In this document: one piece after another, positions 7,796-15,853 of the stretch
How positions within the stretch are numbered: position 1 is the stretch's first letter
How the letters are laid out: each line of letters starts with the position of its first letter
Assembly: GCA_964461045.1 (NCBI GenBank)
Contig: CAYWSJ010000003.1
Coordinates: forward strand, 17,368-81,367
Origin: JAGXLC01 sp964461045
GTDB taxonomy: Bacteria; Bacteroidota; Bacteroidia; Bacteroidales; UBA12077
DNA: 64,000 nucleotides
Reading direction: 5' to 3'
Notes under the pieces: model-generated
What the model was told of the DNA's origin: nothing
Databases searched by the model: none
What the model saw: only the letters and a program-made list of their open reading frames with translations
Program-made: the position numbers and the translations under genes

Positions 7796-8884
7796 TCACT
7801 GCTCAACTTTCCCCTTAATTGTCAATCGCATATTAGAGTTATGGGGATCATTTGAAATAAAATAAATTAGTTTTCTCTGGTAGCCTTTTCTGTTTCCGAT
7901 GCGAAAAATAGCTTTAAAGGAACTCTTTTCTCCCGGTTTAATCACAGTTTTGTCTGGCTCAACTGTTGTGCATCCACAGGTGGCCCGTATTTTTCTGATC
8001 TTCAAATCAGATTTACCAACATTTTTAAAAGTAAACACATGAGTAACTTTGCTGTTTTGTTTTGCAGTCCCAAAATTATAAACAGTCTCGTCAAATTTTA
8101 CTTTTGGAGCGTTGGCTAACTCTTTTTCTGAAAGATAAGAAAAATCCTCTTCTATTTTGGCGGTAATTGCCAGCCTGCTATTATTTGGGGTTTTACCGTT
8201 TATTTTTATTCTTGGTCTGTGAATTACAAAACCCCAGTCATCAATTTTTGTCGGATCAAATTTTCCCCAGATAAAACCTTCTTCTCCTGGCTTTAAGCTT
8301 TCAGGTTTTAATTTGAGTGTAATATGGGCAGGCACATTTGTAAAGGTTACTTTCATGATCTCATCTGATGTATTTACTACTGGTAAAGAATCAATTTTAG
8401 GCTGATTATGTTTTACTTTCACAAAGGGCAGATGATTTGATTTCATTCTTAGTTCGCCGATCTTCCTTGGGTACCTGTCGGCAATAGTCCTTTTACGAGG
8501 CATGACATTCCCTACTATTCTAAGAACAATAGTACTTTGATCTGCATTAGATCTTACTACAATACTTTTATTAAAATTACCGGGCCTCCTCCTGGGATCG
8601 AACGTAGCACTCACATAACCCTTATCCCCTGGCATTACCGGTTGCCTTGTCCATGAAGGAGAAGTACAGCCACACGATGCATTTACATCATTTATTATAA
8701 GAGGTTTGTTTCCTGTATTTACAAATCCAAATTTATGAGAAACCTTACCGCCATCTTCTTTAATATTCCCGAAATTATGTTTGGTTTTCTCAAAGGCAAT
8801 GGTAGCGCCTTTTTGTTGAGAAAATGATTGCAGAGAAAACACAGCTATAAGCAGTGAGGCTATTAAAGTAACTTTAGAATTCAT
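7796..8884 (-). CDS. Exported protein with two DUF1573 domains
   Basis: This 362-residue secreted protein has a signal peptide (MNSKVTLIASLLIAVFSLQSFSQ). It carries two copies of the immunoglobulin-like DUF1573 module, each with a hallmark Cys pair: NASCGCTSPSW near residue 68 and RATCGCTTVEPD near residue 306. Each module has the G-FGN/YNFG start and a PG-KG/PGEK turn. The middle portion (about 125-250) is also beta-rich but lacks the Cys pair and may be a third, degenerate module. Function is unknown. DUF1573 proteins are common in the Bacteroidota envelope. It is the first gene of a probable DUF1573-meaB-tlpA operon. Confidence 0.87.
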   Translation of the reverse strand: MNSKVTLIASLLIAVFSLQSFSQQKGATIAFEKTKHNFGNIKEDGGKVSHKFGFVNTGNKPLIINDVNASCGCTSPSWTRQPVMPGDKGYVSATFDPRRRPGNFNKSIVVRSNADQSTIVLRIVGNVMPRKRTIADRYPRKIGELRMKSNHLPFVKVKHNQPKIDSLPVVNTSDEIMKVTFTNVPAHITLKLKPESLKPGEEGFIWGKFDPTKIDDWGFVIHRPRIKINGKTPNNSRLAITAKIEEDFSYLSEKELANAPKVKFDETVYNFGTAKQNSKVTHVFTFKNVGKSDLKIRKIRATCGCTTVEPDKTVIKPGEKSSFKAIFRIGNRKGYQRKLIYFISNDPHNSNMRLTIKGKVEQ

Positions 8885-8910
8885 AACAATTATATTTTAG
8901 AATTTCATCA

Positions 8911-8918
8911 CAAAATTA
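8911..8918 (-). promoter_or_regulatory. -7 box (TAATTTTG) upstream of the DUF1573 gene
   Basis: The minus strand reads TAATTTTG about 27 nt upstream of the ATG at 8884, matching TAnnTTTG exactly. No TTTG is evident at the expected upstream distance. Confidence 0.5.
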
Positions 8919-9039
8919 ACATTTTTTATAAAAGAATGTTGTTCTGAAAATAATCAAAAATCAAGCCGCGATAATCTTTCAAGTCAAATGATTCTAAATT
9001 TTAAGGTTCAATAAAGATATTATGCATAAAAATTTTAAT

Positions 9040-9047
9040 TATGTTTG
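9040..9047 (+). promoter_or_regulatory. -7 box (TATGTTTG) upstream of the TauE/SafE gene
   Basis: TATGTTTG matches TAnnTTTG and lies 19 nt before the ATG at 9067. It would start a transcript diverging from the DUF1573 operon across a 182-nt spacer. Confidence 0.4.
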
Positions 9048-9066
9048 CTTAAAAGATATTTAAAAT

Positions 9067-9435
9067 ATGCAATTAGCTGAAGTCCTAATACTAATAGTTG
9101 TTGGTCTCATTGCAGGGTTCGCAGGAGGAACCTTAGGAATTGGCGGAGGAATTGTCATTGTTCCCGCTCTGATCTTTATTCTTGGATTTAGTCAACACCA
9201 CGCACAAGGAACAAGCCTGGCAGTTTTATTATTTCCAATAGGAATTCTGGGAGTTATTAATTACGCTAAAGCTGGTTATGTCAATTTCAAAATAGCTGCT
9301 ATTTTAATTCTTGCTTTTATAGCCGGAAGTTATCTGGGGAGTAAATTTGCCATCAGCATGCCCGAAAAAACACTGAAACAAATTTTTGGACTTTTTATGC
9401 TTTTTGTCTCCATTAAAATGATCATAGGAAAATAA
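9067..9435 (+). CDS. Half-size TauE/SafE (TSUP) family membrane protein
   Basis: At 122 residues this is about half a classical TSUP exporter. Four hydrophobic segments are visible. The first contains the family motif GFAGGTLGIGGGIVIVPAL and the middle part has QHHAQGTSLAVLLFPIG, both typical of TauE/SafE repeats. Half-size members exist as stand-alone genes and presumably dimerise, so this need not be a truncation. The frame is intact and ends 10 nt before the amidohydrolase gene. TSUP proteins are linked to export of sulfite, sulfoacetate and similar organosulfur anions. The substrate here is unknown. Confidence 0.85.
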   Translation: MQLAEVLILIVVGLIAGFAGGTLGIGGGIVIVPALIFILGFSQHHAQGTSLAVLLFPIGILGVINYAKAGYVNFKIAAILILAFIAGSYLGSKFAISMPEKTLKQIFGLFMLFVSIKMIIGK

Positions 9436-9445
9436 ATTCAAAATT

Positions 9446-10627
9446 ATGGATCTACAAAAGACCATTACAGAACTAAGCCAAAAATACTACGAAGAAATCG
9501 TGAAAATACGCCGGCATATTCACCAATACCCGGAGTTAGCTTTTGAAGAGCATAATACAGCTGATTATATATTGCAGGAACTTGAAAAAATCGGGCTAAA
9601 GGCCGAAAAAATTGCTAATACAGGAATCGTTGGTTTGTTAAAAGGAAAAAATCCGAATAGAAAAATAATTGCATTGCGGGCAGACATAGATGCGCTGCCG
9701 ATTGAAGAAAATAATGAAATATCTTACAGATCAAAGAAAAAAGGAAAAATGCATGCTTGTGGACATGATGTTCACACTGCTGTCTTATTGGGAGTTTTAA
9801 AAATTCTAAACGAGATAAAAGAGCATTTTGAAGGTACGATAAAATTTATTTTTCAACCGGCAGAAGAAAAATTACCAGGAGGAGCCCTGGAATTAATAAA
9901 AAACAAAGTTCTGGAAAATCCGGTTCCTGAGCTTATTATAGGACAACACGTGTATCCTGAATTACAGTCAGGGCAATTGGGATTTAAACCCGGAAATTAC
10001 ATGGCCTCCAGCGATGAAATTTTCATTACTCTGAAAGGAAAAGGCGGACACGGAGGGATGCCGGAAAAAGTTGACGATACTGTTTATCTGGCCTCAAGAA
10101 TTATAACTGATCTTCAGCAAATTGTGAGCAGGAAATCTCCTTCAGGCATTCCCACTGTATTAAGTTTTGGAAAACTAATAGCAGAAGGAGCTACAAACGT
10201 AATTCCGAATGAAGTAAAAATAGAAGGAACTTTCAGAACAATGAATGAACAATGGCGAAATAAGGCTCATGAACAAATTAAACTTATAACAGAAGGAGCC
10301 CTGTTAGGAACAACCTGCAAGGCAGATGTTTATATTAAAAAAGGATATCCTGTACTTTATAACCATCCGGTGCTTACACAGAAAGCAAAATCAGCCGCCA
10401 CAGAACTACTGGGAAATGAAAATGTCAAAGAACTTGAAATAAGAATGACTGCTGAAGACTTTGCCTTTTATGCTCAGAAAATTCCAGGCATTTTTTATCG
10501 ATTTGGGACTAATAACTCAAAAAATGAATTCGGAGCAGGGCTTCATACTCCACATTTCAACATTGATGAAGAAGCATTGAAAACGGGGATGTCAGGAATG
10601 GCATGGCTTGCACTTAAATTGCCCTGA
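9446..10627 (+). CDS. M20-family amidohydrolase (N-acyl amino acid / hippurate hydrolase type)
   Basis: This is a di-metal peptidase-like enzyme of 393 residues that cleaves N-acyl amino acids or related amides. The family landmarks are RRHIHQYPELAFEE near residue 22, the metal site MHACGHDVHTAVLLG near 103, the catalytic and metal-binding pair in FQPAEEKLPGGA, the histidine in IGQHVYP, the dimerisation loop GKGGHGGMPEKVDD, and the C-terminal ligand LHTPHFNIDE. It is cytoplasmic, as no signal peptide is visible. It lies 10 nt downstream of the TSUP gene and probably shares its transcript. The exact substrate cannot be read from sequence. Confidence 0.93.
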   Translation: MDLQKTITELSQKYYEEIVKIRRHIHQYPELAFEEHNTADYILQELEKIGLKAEKIANTGIVGLLKGKNPNRKIIALRADIDALPIEENNEISYRSKKKGKMHACGHDVHTAVLLGVLKILNEIKEHFEGTIKFIFQPAEEKLPGGALELIKNKVLENPVPELIIGQHVYPELQSGQLGFKPGNYMASSDEIFITLKGKGGHGGMPEKVDDTVYLASRIITDLQQIVSRKSPSGIPTVLSFGKLIAEGATNVIPNEVKIEGTFRTMNEQWRNKAHEQIKLITEGALLGTTCKADVYIKKGYPVLYNHPVLTQKAKSAATELLGNENVKELEIRMTAEDFAFYAQKIPGIFYRFGTNNSKNEFGAGLHTPHFNIDEEALKTGMSGMAWLALKLP

Positions 10628-10689
10628 AAATAAACTGCAGCCCTTATTTATAATCGCTTCAAATTAGTGAAATATGTTATAATTTATTT

Positions 10690-10717
10690 TTTGGTTTAAA
10701 AATTGAAAATAATTTTG
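10690..10717 (+). promoter_or_regulatory. Promoter of the ferredoxin gene (TTTG, TAATTTTG)
   Basis: TTTG at 10690-10693 and TAATTTTG at 10710-10717 fit the Bacteroidota promoter, with a somewhat short 16-nt spacer. The predicted start leaves a leader of about 33 nt before the ATG at 10756. Confidence 0.6.
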
Positions 10718-10755
10718 CACTAACATAAATTTTAACCTTTAAAAATTAAATACAA

Positions 10756-10923
10756 ATGGCTTACGTAATTACAGAAGATTGTACAGCTTGTGGTTCCTGT
10801 ATAGACGAATGCCCTGTTGAAGCAATATCAGAGGGCGATATCTATAAAATTGATCCGGATCTTTGTACTGATTGTGGTGCATGCGCGGATGTATGCCCAG
10901 TTGAAGCAATTCACCCGGAATAA
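10756..10923 (+). CDS. 2[4Fe-4S] ferredoxin, 55 residues
   Basis: This small gene encodes a clostridial-type bacterial ferredoxin. Two CxxCxxCxxxCP motifs are complete: CTACGSCIDECP at about residues 9-20 and CTDCGACADVCP at about 38-49, each followed by VEAI, giving eight cysteine ligands for two [4Fe-4S] clusters. It would carry low-potential electrons for enzymes such as pyruvate:ferredoxin oxidoreductase, although none lies in the window. It is monocistronic, with its own promoter and a hairpin terminator 23 nt past the stop. Confidence 0.96.
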   Translation: MAYVITEDCTACGSCIDECPVEAISEGDIYKIDPDLCTDCGACADVCPVEAIHPE

Positions 10924-10945
10924 ATTGAAACCACTAAAAAAATAC

Positions 10946-10977
10946 AAAGACTGTTCTGAAAAGGACAGTCTTTTTTT
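10946..10977 (+). terminator. Hairpin terminator after the ferredoxin gene
   Basis: GACTGTTC (10949-10956) pairs with GGACAGTC (10963-10970), with one G-U pair, around a 6-nt loop. Three flanking A-T pairs and a run of seven T follow. Confidence 0.85.
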
Positions 10978-11005
10978 CTGAATGCTACTTGTTCCAATTT
11001 TATAT

Positions 11006-11013
11006 TAATTTTG
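11006..11013 (+). promoter_or_regulatory. -7 box (TAATTTTG) of the ICMT-like gene
   Basis: This is an exact TAnnTTTG match 16 nt upstream of the ATG at 11030, implying a very short leader. The -33 region is weak. Confidence 0.5.
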
Positions 11014-11029
11014 CGCAAAAAAAATAAAT

Positions 11030-11782
11030 ATGGCCTTATCAAATGAATTCCGCAAAAGCGGGAATTATCTATTCCGACACAGAAGTTACCTGCCTTTGAT
11101 TTTTTATCCTTTGGCAACTATTGTAGTTATCTTCCAGGACAATCCTTTTCTTATAAATGATTTGTGGTGGTCTGTTGCATGTTTATTTATCTCATTTGCT
11201 GGTCTTTTTGTAAGGATTTTGGCCATTGGTTTTGCTCCAACAGGAACATCAGGAAGAAATACAAAAAAACAAAAAGCCGAGGTATTGAACAGCACGGGAA
11301 TATACGGTTATCTGAGACATCCACTCTATCTTGGAAACTTTCTCATGTGGCTGGGAATTATGCTTTATACCCAATCTTTCTGGTTTACAGCGGTAGGAAT
11401 CCTACTCTTTTTTATTTACTATGAGCGGATTATGTTTGCTGAAGAAGCATTTTTAAAGGAAAAATTCGGAGAAAAATTCCAGGAATGGTCAGAAAAAACG
11501 CCCGCCTTCATTCCCAGGTTAAAAAAATGGGTAAATCCTCCTTTAAGGTTTTCACCCAGGTATGTTTTAAAAAGAGAGTACAGGGGAGTATTAGCAATTA
11601 TTATCTCATTTGTTTATTTAAATGTCCTGAAACATTTTATTAATACAAGCGAATTTAATATTTCACTTTTCTGGTTAATATCGCTTATTGCAGGACTTGT
11701 CTTTTTTATTATTATCCGTATTCTTGACAAAAAAACAAAAATACTGACCACAGACAGAAGCATAAAAACTCCTGAGAAGTGA
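11030..11782 (+). CDS. ICMT/PEMT-family integral membrane methyltransferase
   Basis: This 250-residue polytopic protein has about five or six hydrophobic segments. The SAM-binding region of the isoprenylcysteine carboxyl methyltransferase fold is visible: TGIYGYLRHPLYLGNFLMWLG near residue 87, with the RHPxYLG motif, followed by YYERIMFAEEAFLKEKFGE near 128, with the E-E-FL pattern. Bacterial relatives methylate membrane lipids or lipid A phosphates; the substrate here is unknown. It is a single gene with its own -7 box, and its 3' end lies only 13 nt from the convergent TonB receptor gene. Confidence 0.85.
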   Translation: MALSNEFRKSGNYLFRHRSYLPLIFYPLATIVVIFQDNPFLINDLWWSVACLFISFAGLFVRILAIGFAPTGTSGRNTKKQKAEVLNSTGIYGYLRHPLYLGNFLMWLGIMLYTQSFWFTAVGILLFFIYYERIMFAEEAFLKEKFGEKFQEWSEKTPAFIPRLKKWVNPPLRFSPRYVLKREYRGVLAIIISFVYLNVLKHFINTSEFNISLFWLISLIAGLVFFIIIRILDKKTKILTTDRSIKTPEK

Positions 11783-11795
11783 TCAGTATAACATT

Positions 11796-14192
11796 TTATT
11801 TTAGAATATTTCCTAGGTTTACTGAGAAATAAAATGTTCTTGGTAAGGCTGGTCCATACATAAAACCTGCATCTCGGTAAACACCTGAATCAAAATTACT
11901 CTGATAACTCTGCAACAGGTTTTTCACTCCACCTTTGAACGTTACTTTTAGACCATTCGATAAAAAGAGGCTGTATGAAAGTTTTGTTCCCAGATCGAAA
12001 AATGGCTTTGTTTCATAAAGTTCTTCTCCTTGTATCACATATCCTTTATCTATGGCTTCCTGCTGTGAAGGATCCGGGTTGTGAATGCCCATATGAGGCA
12101 CCAACATCGAACTGGTGTAATTCCCTGTAAATGAAATGTTTAGTTTTTTATTAATATCCCAGTTAGCCATTAAATAACCATAACTGGAAGGAGTTCTCAA
12201 CATTTCTTTAGTCTTGCTGGAGGGCAATTCTCCCCATTGCTGTGGATTTTTGTATTTGTTATCTTCCATTGTGAAACCTAATTTCACATTCAATGAATTT
12301 CCTACTAAAAAATTCCCCTCCATGTTTATTCCTTTGACTACAGCACCACCCCTGGCATTTACTCTTAAATATGTAAGATTATATTGATCCTCTTCAATAA
12401 TTTCATTAGCAAAAGGATCCTGGAGATAGGTATAAAAACCTTCTAAAAGAAAATATATGGGTTTATTAAAAAATTTACCAGTATAGTCTAAAGAAGCACT
12501 AAAACTATGAGATACCTCTTCAGCAAGATCCGGATCATTCCTGTGAATGATCTTACGAGCTTTAGAAGATTCAATATGCAGGTCTTCACTGTATATTTTC
12601 GGAGCTCTGTATCCTTTGGCGTAACTTAATCGAATCTGATAATTCTTTTTTATATCGAACAACAGGTTAGTTCTTGGAGATATAGCCGTCCCTGTTACAT
12701 TATTTCCTTCATTGTACTGGTCATTAATCTTATAATGATCCGCCCGGATTCCGAATAGAAATTTAAACCAATCCATATTCCATTCTGACTGCAAATACCC
12801 TCCAATAGTATTGCTGTATTGTTTTGCAATTATTCGGCCGGGAATTGTATCGAACCCTAGTTTTCGATCATCAAGAACGTCATAAACATCCTCTGCTCCA
12901 ATGTTTATTTCAGCAGGAGAGAAAAGGAAATTATCAGCGTTAAAAGAATACTGGGTTCCGACCACTAATTTGTCATTGTGAGTTTCGCCATAAGCCGCGG
13001 GATTTTCATTGGTCCCGTAATAACTATCTCTATCCATTAACTGACCTGATACAAACACAGAAAACTTGCTGTCCTGATCTTTACCATACTTTTCATAAGA
13101 AAGACTTCCTCCGTTAATGTCGTGCCGTACCTGCTCTGTAATGTCGGCATCATGGGGCAAAGCCGCAAACTTATTTCCTCCACGCCGAAATTCATGTATT
13201 TTATGAAGATCAAGTTTAATCTTACTAAGGTTGGTAGGTCTGACGAAAGCATTTAATCCAAGAGAGGTATTTTCCATTCTTGGAATTTCTGAAAAGCCAT
13301 CAGCATTTGCGTCAAAATATTCCCTGTTCCTGTTAAGACCATTAATTGATATTCCGGTTGTATGCTTCTCATTAACAATTGAGGTGCTGAAATCAACTGA
13401 AATGTCGTCCCGGTTCCCCTCCATAAAAAGCGACCGCATCGAAACATCGAAATTATCATTTACCGGATCCTTTGTAATAATATTCACAGTCCCGGCAATA
13501 GCAGAACCTCCAAAGAGAGCCGATCCTCCACCTCGAACAACCTCAACCCTCTCTATCAAACTTAAAGGGATTTGCTCTATTCCATAGATACTTGCCAGAC
13601 TGCTGAAAATAGGTTTACTGTTTATTAATATCTGGGTATATTCCCCTTTTAAACCATTCATTCTAAGTTGCGTTACTCCACAATTCTGGCAACTGTTCTC
13701 TGTCCTCAACCCTGGCGTAAAATTCAGACTTTCAACCAGTGATGATGATTCCGTTTGTTTGAACATTGCAGGAGTAAGACTATTTACGATAACAGGTGTT
13801 TCTGTACGGTCTTTTTTATTTTTATTGGCAGATACCACAGCGCCTTCTATTTCAAAAATATCCTCCTCCATAGATATGTTTAAGCGCATAGTCTCACCTC
13901 TTTTTAGAACAATTTTCTTTTCCCTGGGTTTATAACCAACCCCCTGAATGCGAATGGTATATTTTCCTGGTTTTAGACCATCAAGGACAAATTCCCCTTC
14001 GTTATTTGTTGATGTTCCAATTGTTGTGCCTTTTATTAGAACTGTCAGGTAAGGCAAACGCTCATGACTTTCTTCTTCGGTTACTACTCCAACAATAGAC
14101 GGAGTATCAGGATTCCCTGCAAAAACATAGTTTACAAGACACAAAAAACACACTATACATGTAATAAATACTGACTTATTAATTCTATTCAT
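11796..14192 (-). CDS. TonB-dependent outer-membrane receptor, possibly for a metal complex
   Basis: This 798-residue receptor has a signal peptide (to about 25), a carboxypeptidase-D regulatory-like domain (about 33-118, GVVTEEESHERLPYLTVLIK), a plug domain and a beta-barrel ending in FYFSVNLGNILK. The plug contains an unusual CxxC (NSCQNCGVTQLRMNG, near 163) before the conserved RVEVVRGGGSALFGGSAIAG. The barrel resembles the FepA/BtuB/colicin-receptor group rather than SusC glycan receptors, and no SusD partner is present. The upstream gene, 73 nt away on the same strand, encodes a His-rich membrane protein. Together with the CxxC this suggests a metal or metallophore substrate, which is inference. 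Confidence 0.92.
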   Translation of the reverse strand: MNRINKSVFITCIVCFLCLVNYVFAGNPDTPSIVGVVTEEESHERLPYLTVLIKGTTIGTSTNNEGEFVLDGLKPGKYTIRIQGVGYKPREKKIVLKRGETMRLNISMEEDIFEIEGAVVSANKNKKDRTETPVIVNSLTPAMFKQTESSSLVESLNFTPGLRTENSCQNCGVTQLRMNGLKGEYTQILINSKPIFSSLASIYGIEQIPLSLIERVEVVRGGGSALFGGSAIAGTVNIITKDPVNDNFDVSMRSLFMEGNRDDISVDFSTSIVNEKHTTGISINGLNRNREYFDANADGFSEIPRMENTSLGLNAFVRPTNLSKIKLDLHKIHEFRRGGNKFAALPHDADITEQVRHDINGGSLSYEKYGKDQDSKFSVFVSGQLMDRDSYYGTNENPAAYGETHNDKLVVGTQYSFNADNFLFSPAEINIGAEDVYDVLDDRKLGFDTIPGRIIAKQYSNTIGGYLQSEWNMDWFKFLFGIRADHYKINDQYNEGNNVTGTAISPRTNLLFDIKKNYQIRLSYAKGYRAPKIYSEDLHIESSKARKIIHRNDPDLAEEVSHSFSASLDYTGKFFNKPIYFLLEGFYTYLQDPFANEIIEEDQYNLTYLRVNARGGAVVKGINMEGNFLVGNSLNVKLGFTMEDNKYKNPQQWGELPSSKTKEMLRTPSSYGYLMANWDINKKLNISFTGNYTSSMLVPHMGIHNPDPSQQEAIDKGYVIQGEELYETKPFFDLGTKLSYSLFLSNGLKVTFKGGVKNLLQSYQSNFDSGVYRDAGFMYGPALPRTFYFSVNLGNILK

Positions 14193-14265
14193 AAAATTAT
14201 CATTAACTGCTTTAAAACTAAAGATAGAAACTATAATCTTTATAATCTCAATAGGGTGTATAGAC

Positions 14266-14658
14266 TTAATAAATGGAGGGAGGTCCTCTCAAAGAAATAT
14301 GAGGAAATAAAAAAACACTAAAAATCCTTTCAGGAGATATATTAATTCGTTTCTGAAATGATAAAATTATTGATAATAAAGCTAAAATAGTTATAAAAAC
14401 AAGGAATAATATTTCTATAACTTGTTGAAAAAATACAAGTGCTGAAGCGGTATGATGATGCCCATTATTTGCAAGATCGCCTTTATTTTCTGCTTTATGG
14501 TATGGGTGAGCATGCACAATTAAATAACCACTATCTGATTTGTGGAAATGCCAGTTGGTTGAGGTATTAATTAATAAGAGAAATGTAGCAGCTACTAATA
14601 AGACCGCTAAAATCTTATAAAGCCAATTCTGTTTTTCTCTAAGCTTGTGTGCTGTCAT
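14266..14658 (-). CDS. Small His-rich membrane protein paired with the TonB receptor
   Basis: I chose the ATG at 14658 over an upstream TTG at 14667. The 130-residue product has an N-terminal hydrophobic segment (about 13-31), a periplasmic loop with dense histidines (NWHFHKSDSGY, VHAHPYHKAE, NNGHHHTAS), a second hydrophobic segment (about 83-106), and the C-terminal end ISLRGPPSIY. I recall similar RGPP tails on small Bacteroidota proteins near heavy-metal loci, which is a recollection rather than a search result. It is the first gene of the receptor operon and has a promoter with an overlapping palindrome. Metal binding or sensing is inferred. No named family is recognised. Confidence 0.8.
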   Translation of the reverse strand: MTAHKLREKQNWLYKILAVLLVAATFLLLINTSTNWHFHKSDSGYLIVHAHPYHKAENKGDLANNGHHHTASALVFFQQVIEILFLVFITILALLSIILSFQKRINISPERIFSVFLFPHISLRGPPSIY

Positions 14659-14689
14659 CTCTGACAATTTACCCCTTAATAATTTGGTG

Positions 14690-14697
14690 CAAAGATA
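14690..14697 (-). promoter_or_regulatory. -7 box (TATCTTTG) of the His-rich protein/TonB receptor operon
   Basis: The minus strand reads TATCTTTG, an exact TAnnTTTG match 31 nt upstream of the ATG at 14658. Confidence 0.55.
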
Positions 14698-14705
14698 AAA
14701 TATTC

Positions 14706-14721
14706 TGCCAATTGTTTGGCA
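14706..14721. promoter_or_regulatory. Candidate operator: perfect palindrome over the -33 region
   Basis: TGCCAA (14706-14711) and TTGGCA (14716-14721) form a perfect inverted repeat around TTGT. It lies 8 nt upstream of the -7 box, exactly over the -33 region of the metal-related operon promoter, a typical place for a repressor such as a Fur-family protein. The regulator is not identified. Confidence 0.4.
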
Positions 14722-14734
14722 TAAATAACAAAAA

Positions 14735-14762
14735 AACGGAGTAAATTAAACATTACTCCGTT
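14735..14762. terminator. Hairpin terminator after groES
   Basis: A perfect 10-bp inverted repeat, AACGGAGTAA (14735-14744) with TTACTCCGTT (14753-14762), lies 24 nt past the groES stop on the minus strand. On that strand the stem is followed by a T run (the plus-strand A run at 14729-14736). Confidence 0.75.
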
Positions 14763-14786
14763 GAATCAACCTGAATAAATTCTTAA

Positions 14787-15074
14787 TTAAATAGCATCTG
14801 TCTCAACTACTTTTGCAAGAATATCAGCATAAGGAATTAACAAATATTTTTTTCCTTCAATTTCTGTCTCCACGCCTGAAAATTCTTTATAAAGCACAGT
14901 ATCTCCTACCTTTATGGCAGAATTCTCAATCTCACTGATAGCTGAAACTTTTGCCATTTTCTTTTTTTCTTTTGCTGAATCAGGAATTATAATACCACTT
15001 GCTGTTTTCTGTTCTGAATCCTCTTCAGCTAAATCTAATAGAACATGTTCGTTTAAAGGCTGTAATTCTTTCAT
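14787..15074 (-). CDS. groES: GroES-type co-chaperonin, without adjacent groEL
   Basis: This 95-residue protein matches Cpn10/GroES along its length: MKELQPLNEHVLLDL at the start, the mobile loop SEQKTASGIIIPDSAKEKKK that docks on GroEL, KVGDTVLYKEFSG, and KKYLLIPYADILAKV at the end. No groEL follows. The neighbouring gene, 39 nt upstream on the same strand, is a thioredoxin/glutaredoxin fusion, and the transcript ends at a hairpin. A canonical groESL pair may exist elsewhere in the genome, in which case this would be a second, specialised co-chaperonin. Confidence 0.9.
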   Translation of the reverse strand: MKELQPLNEHVLLDLAEEDSEQKTASGIIIPDSAKEKKKMAKVSAISEIENSAIKVGDTVLYKEFSGVETEIEGKKYLLIPYADILAKVVETDAI

Positions 15075-15113
15075 TTTTAATTAAATTATTAATTCGACTT
15101 ATAATTTTTCTTT

Positions 15114-15695
15114 TTAATTCAATTCCAACAATTCATCAATTTTTGATTTATTAAATCCCACAATAATCTTCCCATTTATTTCTGTTTGCGGGACACCTTG
15201 CTGTCCACTTTTTCTTACCAATTCCTGTGCCATTTTTTGATCCTTAGAGACATCAATATCTCTAAAACCTATCTTTTGCTTTTTCAGATAACTTTTTAAA
15301 CTATTGCAATGTGGACAGGTTGGGGTACTGTAAACAACAACTTTTTTGCCAGTTTTTTTCTCTTTATTCTGAGAGATGTGTAGTGAATTATTAAAAAAGG
15401 AAGAATAATAGTCCGCTGTCTGACATCCTTTCACTGTACCTTTGAGTTCCTGACCTGTAAATTCAAGTAAGGCAGGAGCTGTGGTAATAGAATACCTGGC
15501 ATGTATGTCACGAACCCTAGACACATCAGCGCATATAGCCATATCATTTCGATTTAATTTATTATGACTCTTTTCAAAATTCGTTAATGCGCATTCGCTG
15601 CTCTCACTTCCAGATTTGTACAAAAGTAAAAAAGTTTTTCCTGAACTTTTTTGAAGTATTTTTTGTAATTCACTGTAAGACTGTATTTGTTCCAT
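15114..15695 (-). CDS. Thioredoxin-fold/glutaredoxin fusion protein
   Basis: This 193-residue cytoplasmic protein has two redox-fold domains. Residues 1 to about 110 have a thioredoxin fold with the cis-proline TTAPALLEF, but the active-site position reads SESSEC, a single cysteine rather than CxxC, resembling monothiol bacilliredoxin-like proteins. Residues about 118-193 are a glutaredoxin with STPTCPHCNSL (CPHC), QQGVPQTEING (cis-Pro, VPQ) and a GFNKSKIDELL tail. It could shuttle electrons or resolve mixed disulfides with low-molecular-weight thiols. It is cotranscribed with a solitary groES, which suggests a role in oxidative protein quality control. That role is inferred. Confidence 0.87.
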   Translation of the reverse strand: MEQIQSYSELQKILQKSSGKTFLLLYKSGSESSECALTNFEKSHNKLNRNDMAICADVSRVRDIHARYSITTAPALLEFTGQELKGTVKGCQTADYYSSFFNNSLHISQNKEKKTGKKVVVYSTPTCPHCNSLKSYLKKQKIGFRDIDVSKDQKMAQELVRKSGQQGVPQTEINGKIIVGFNKSKIDELLELN

Positions 15696-15853
15696 CTAAT
15701 AAAAAATTAAAATTTAACACATGCATATATCTACATATATTGTGCCGTTTTACATTTTTGTCAGCATTATGCAAATATGTCAGTATTTAATTTAAGTAAA
15801 AAAATTCATAACTTATAAGCTATAAAAATAAACACATTTAAAAAGGAGGAAAT

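Noticed and set aside
9067..9435. TauE/SafE gene as a broken full-length exporter
   Set aside because: The frame is intact, has its own -7 box, and half-size members are known. No second half was found downstream.
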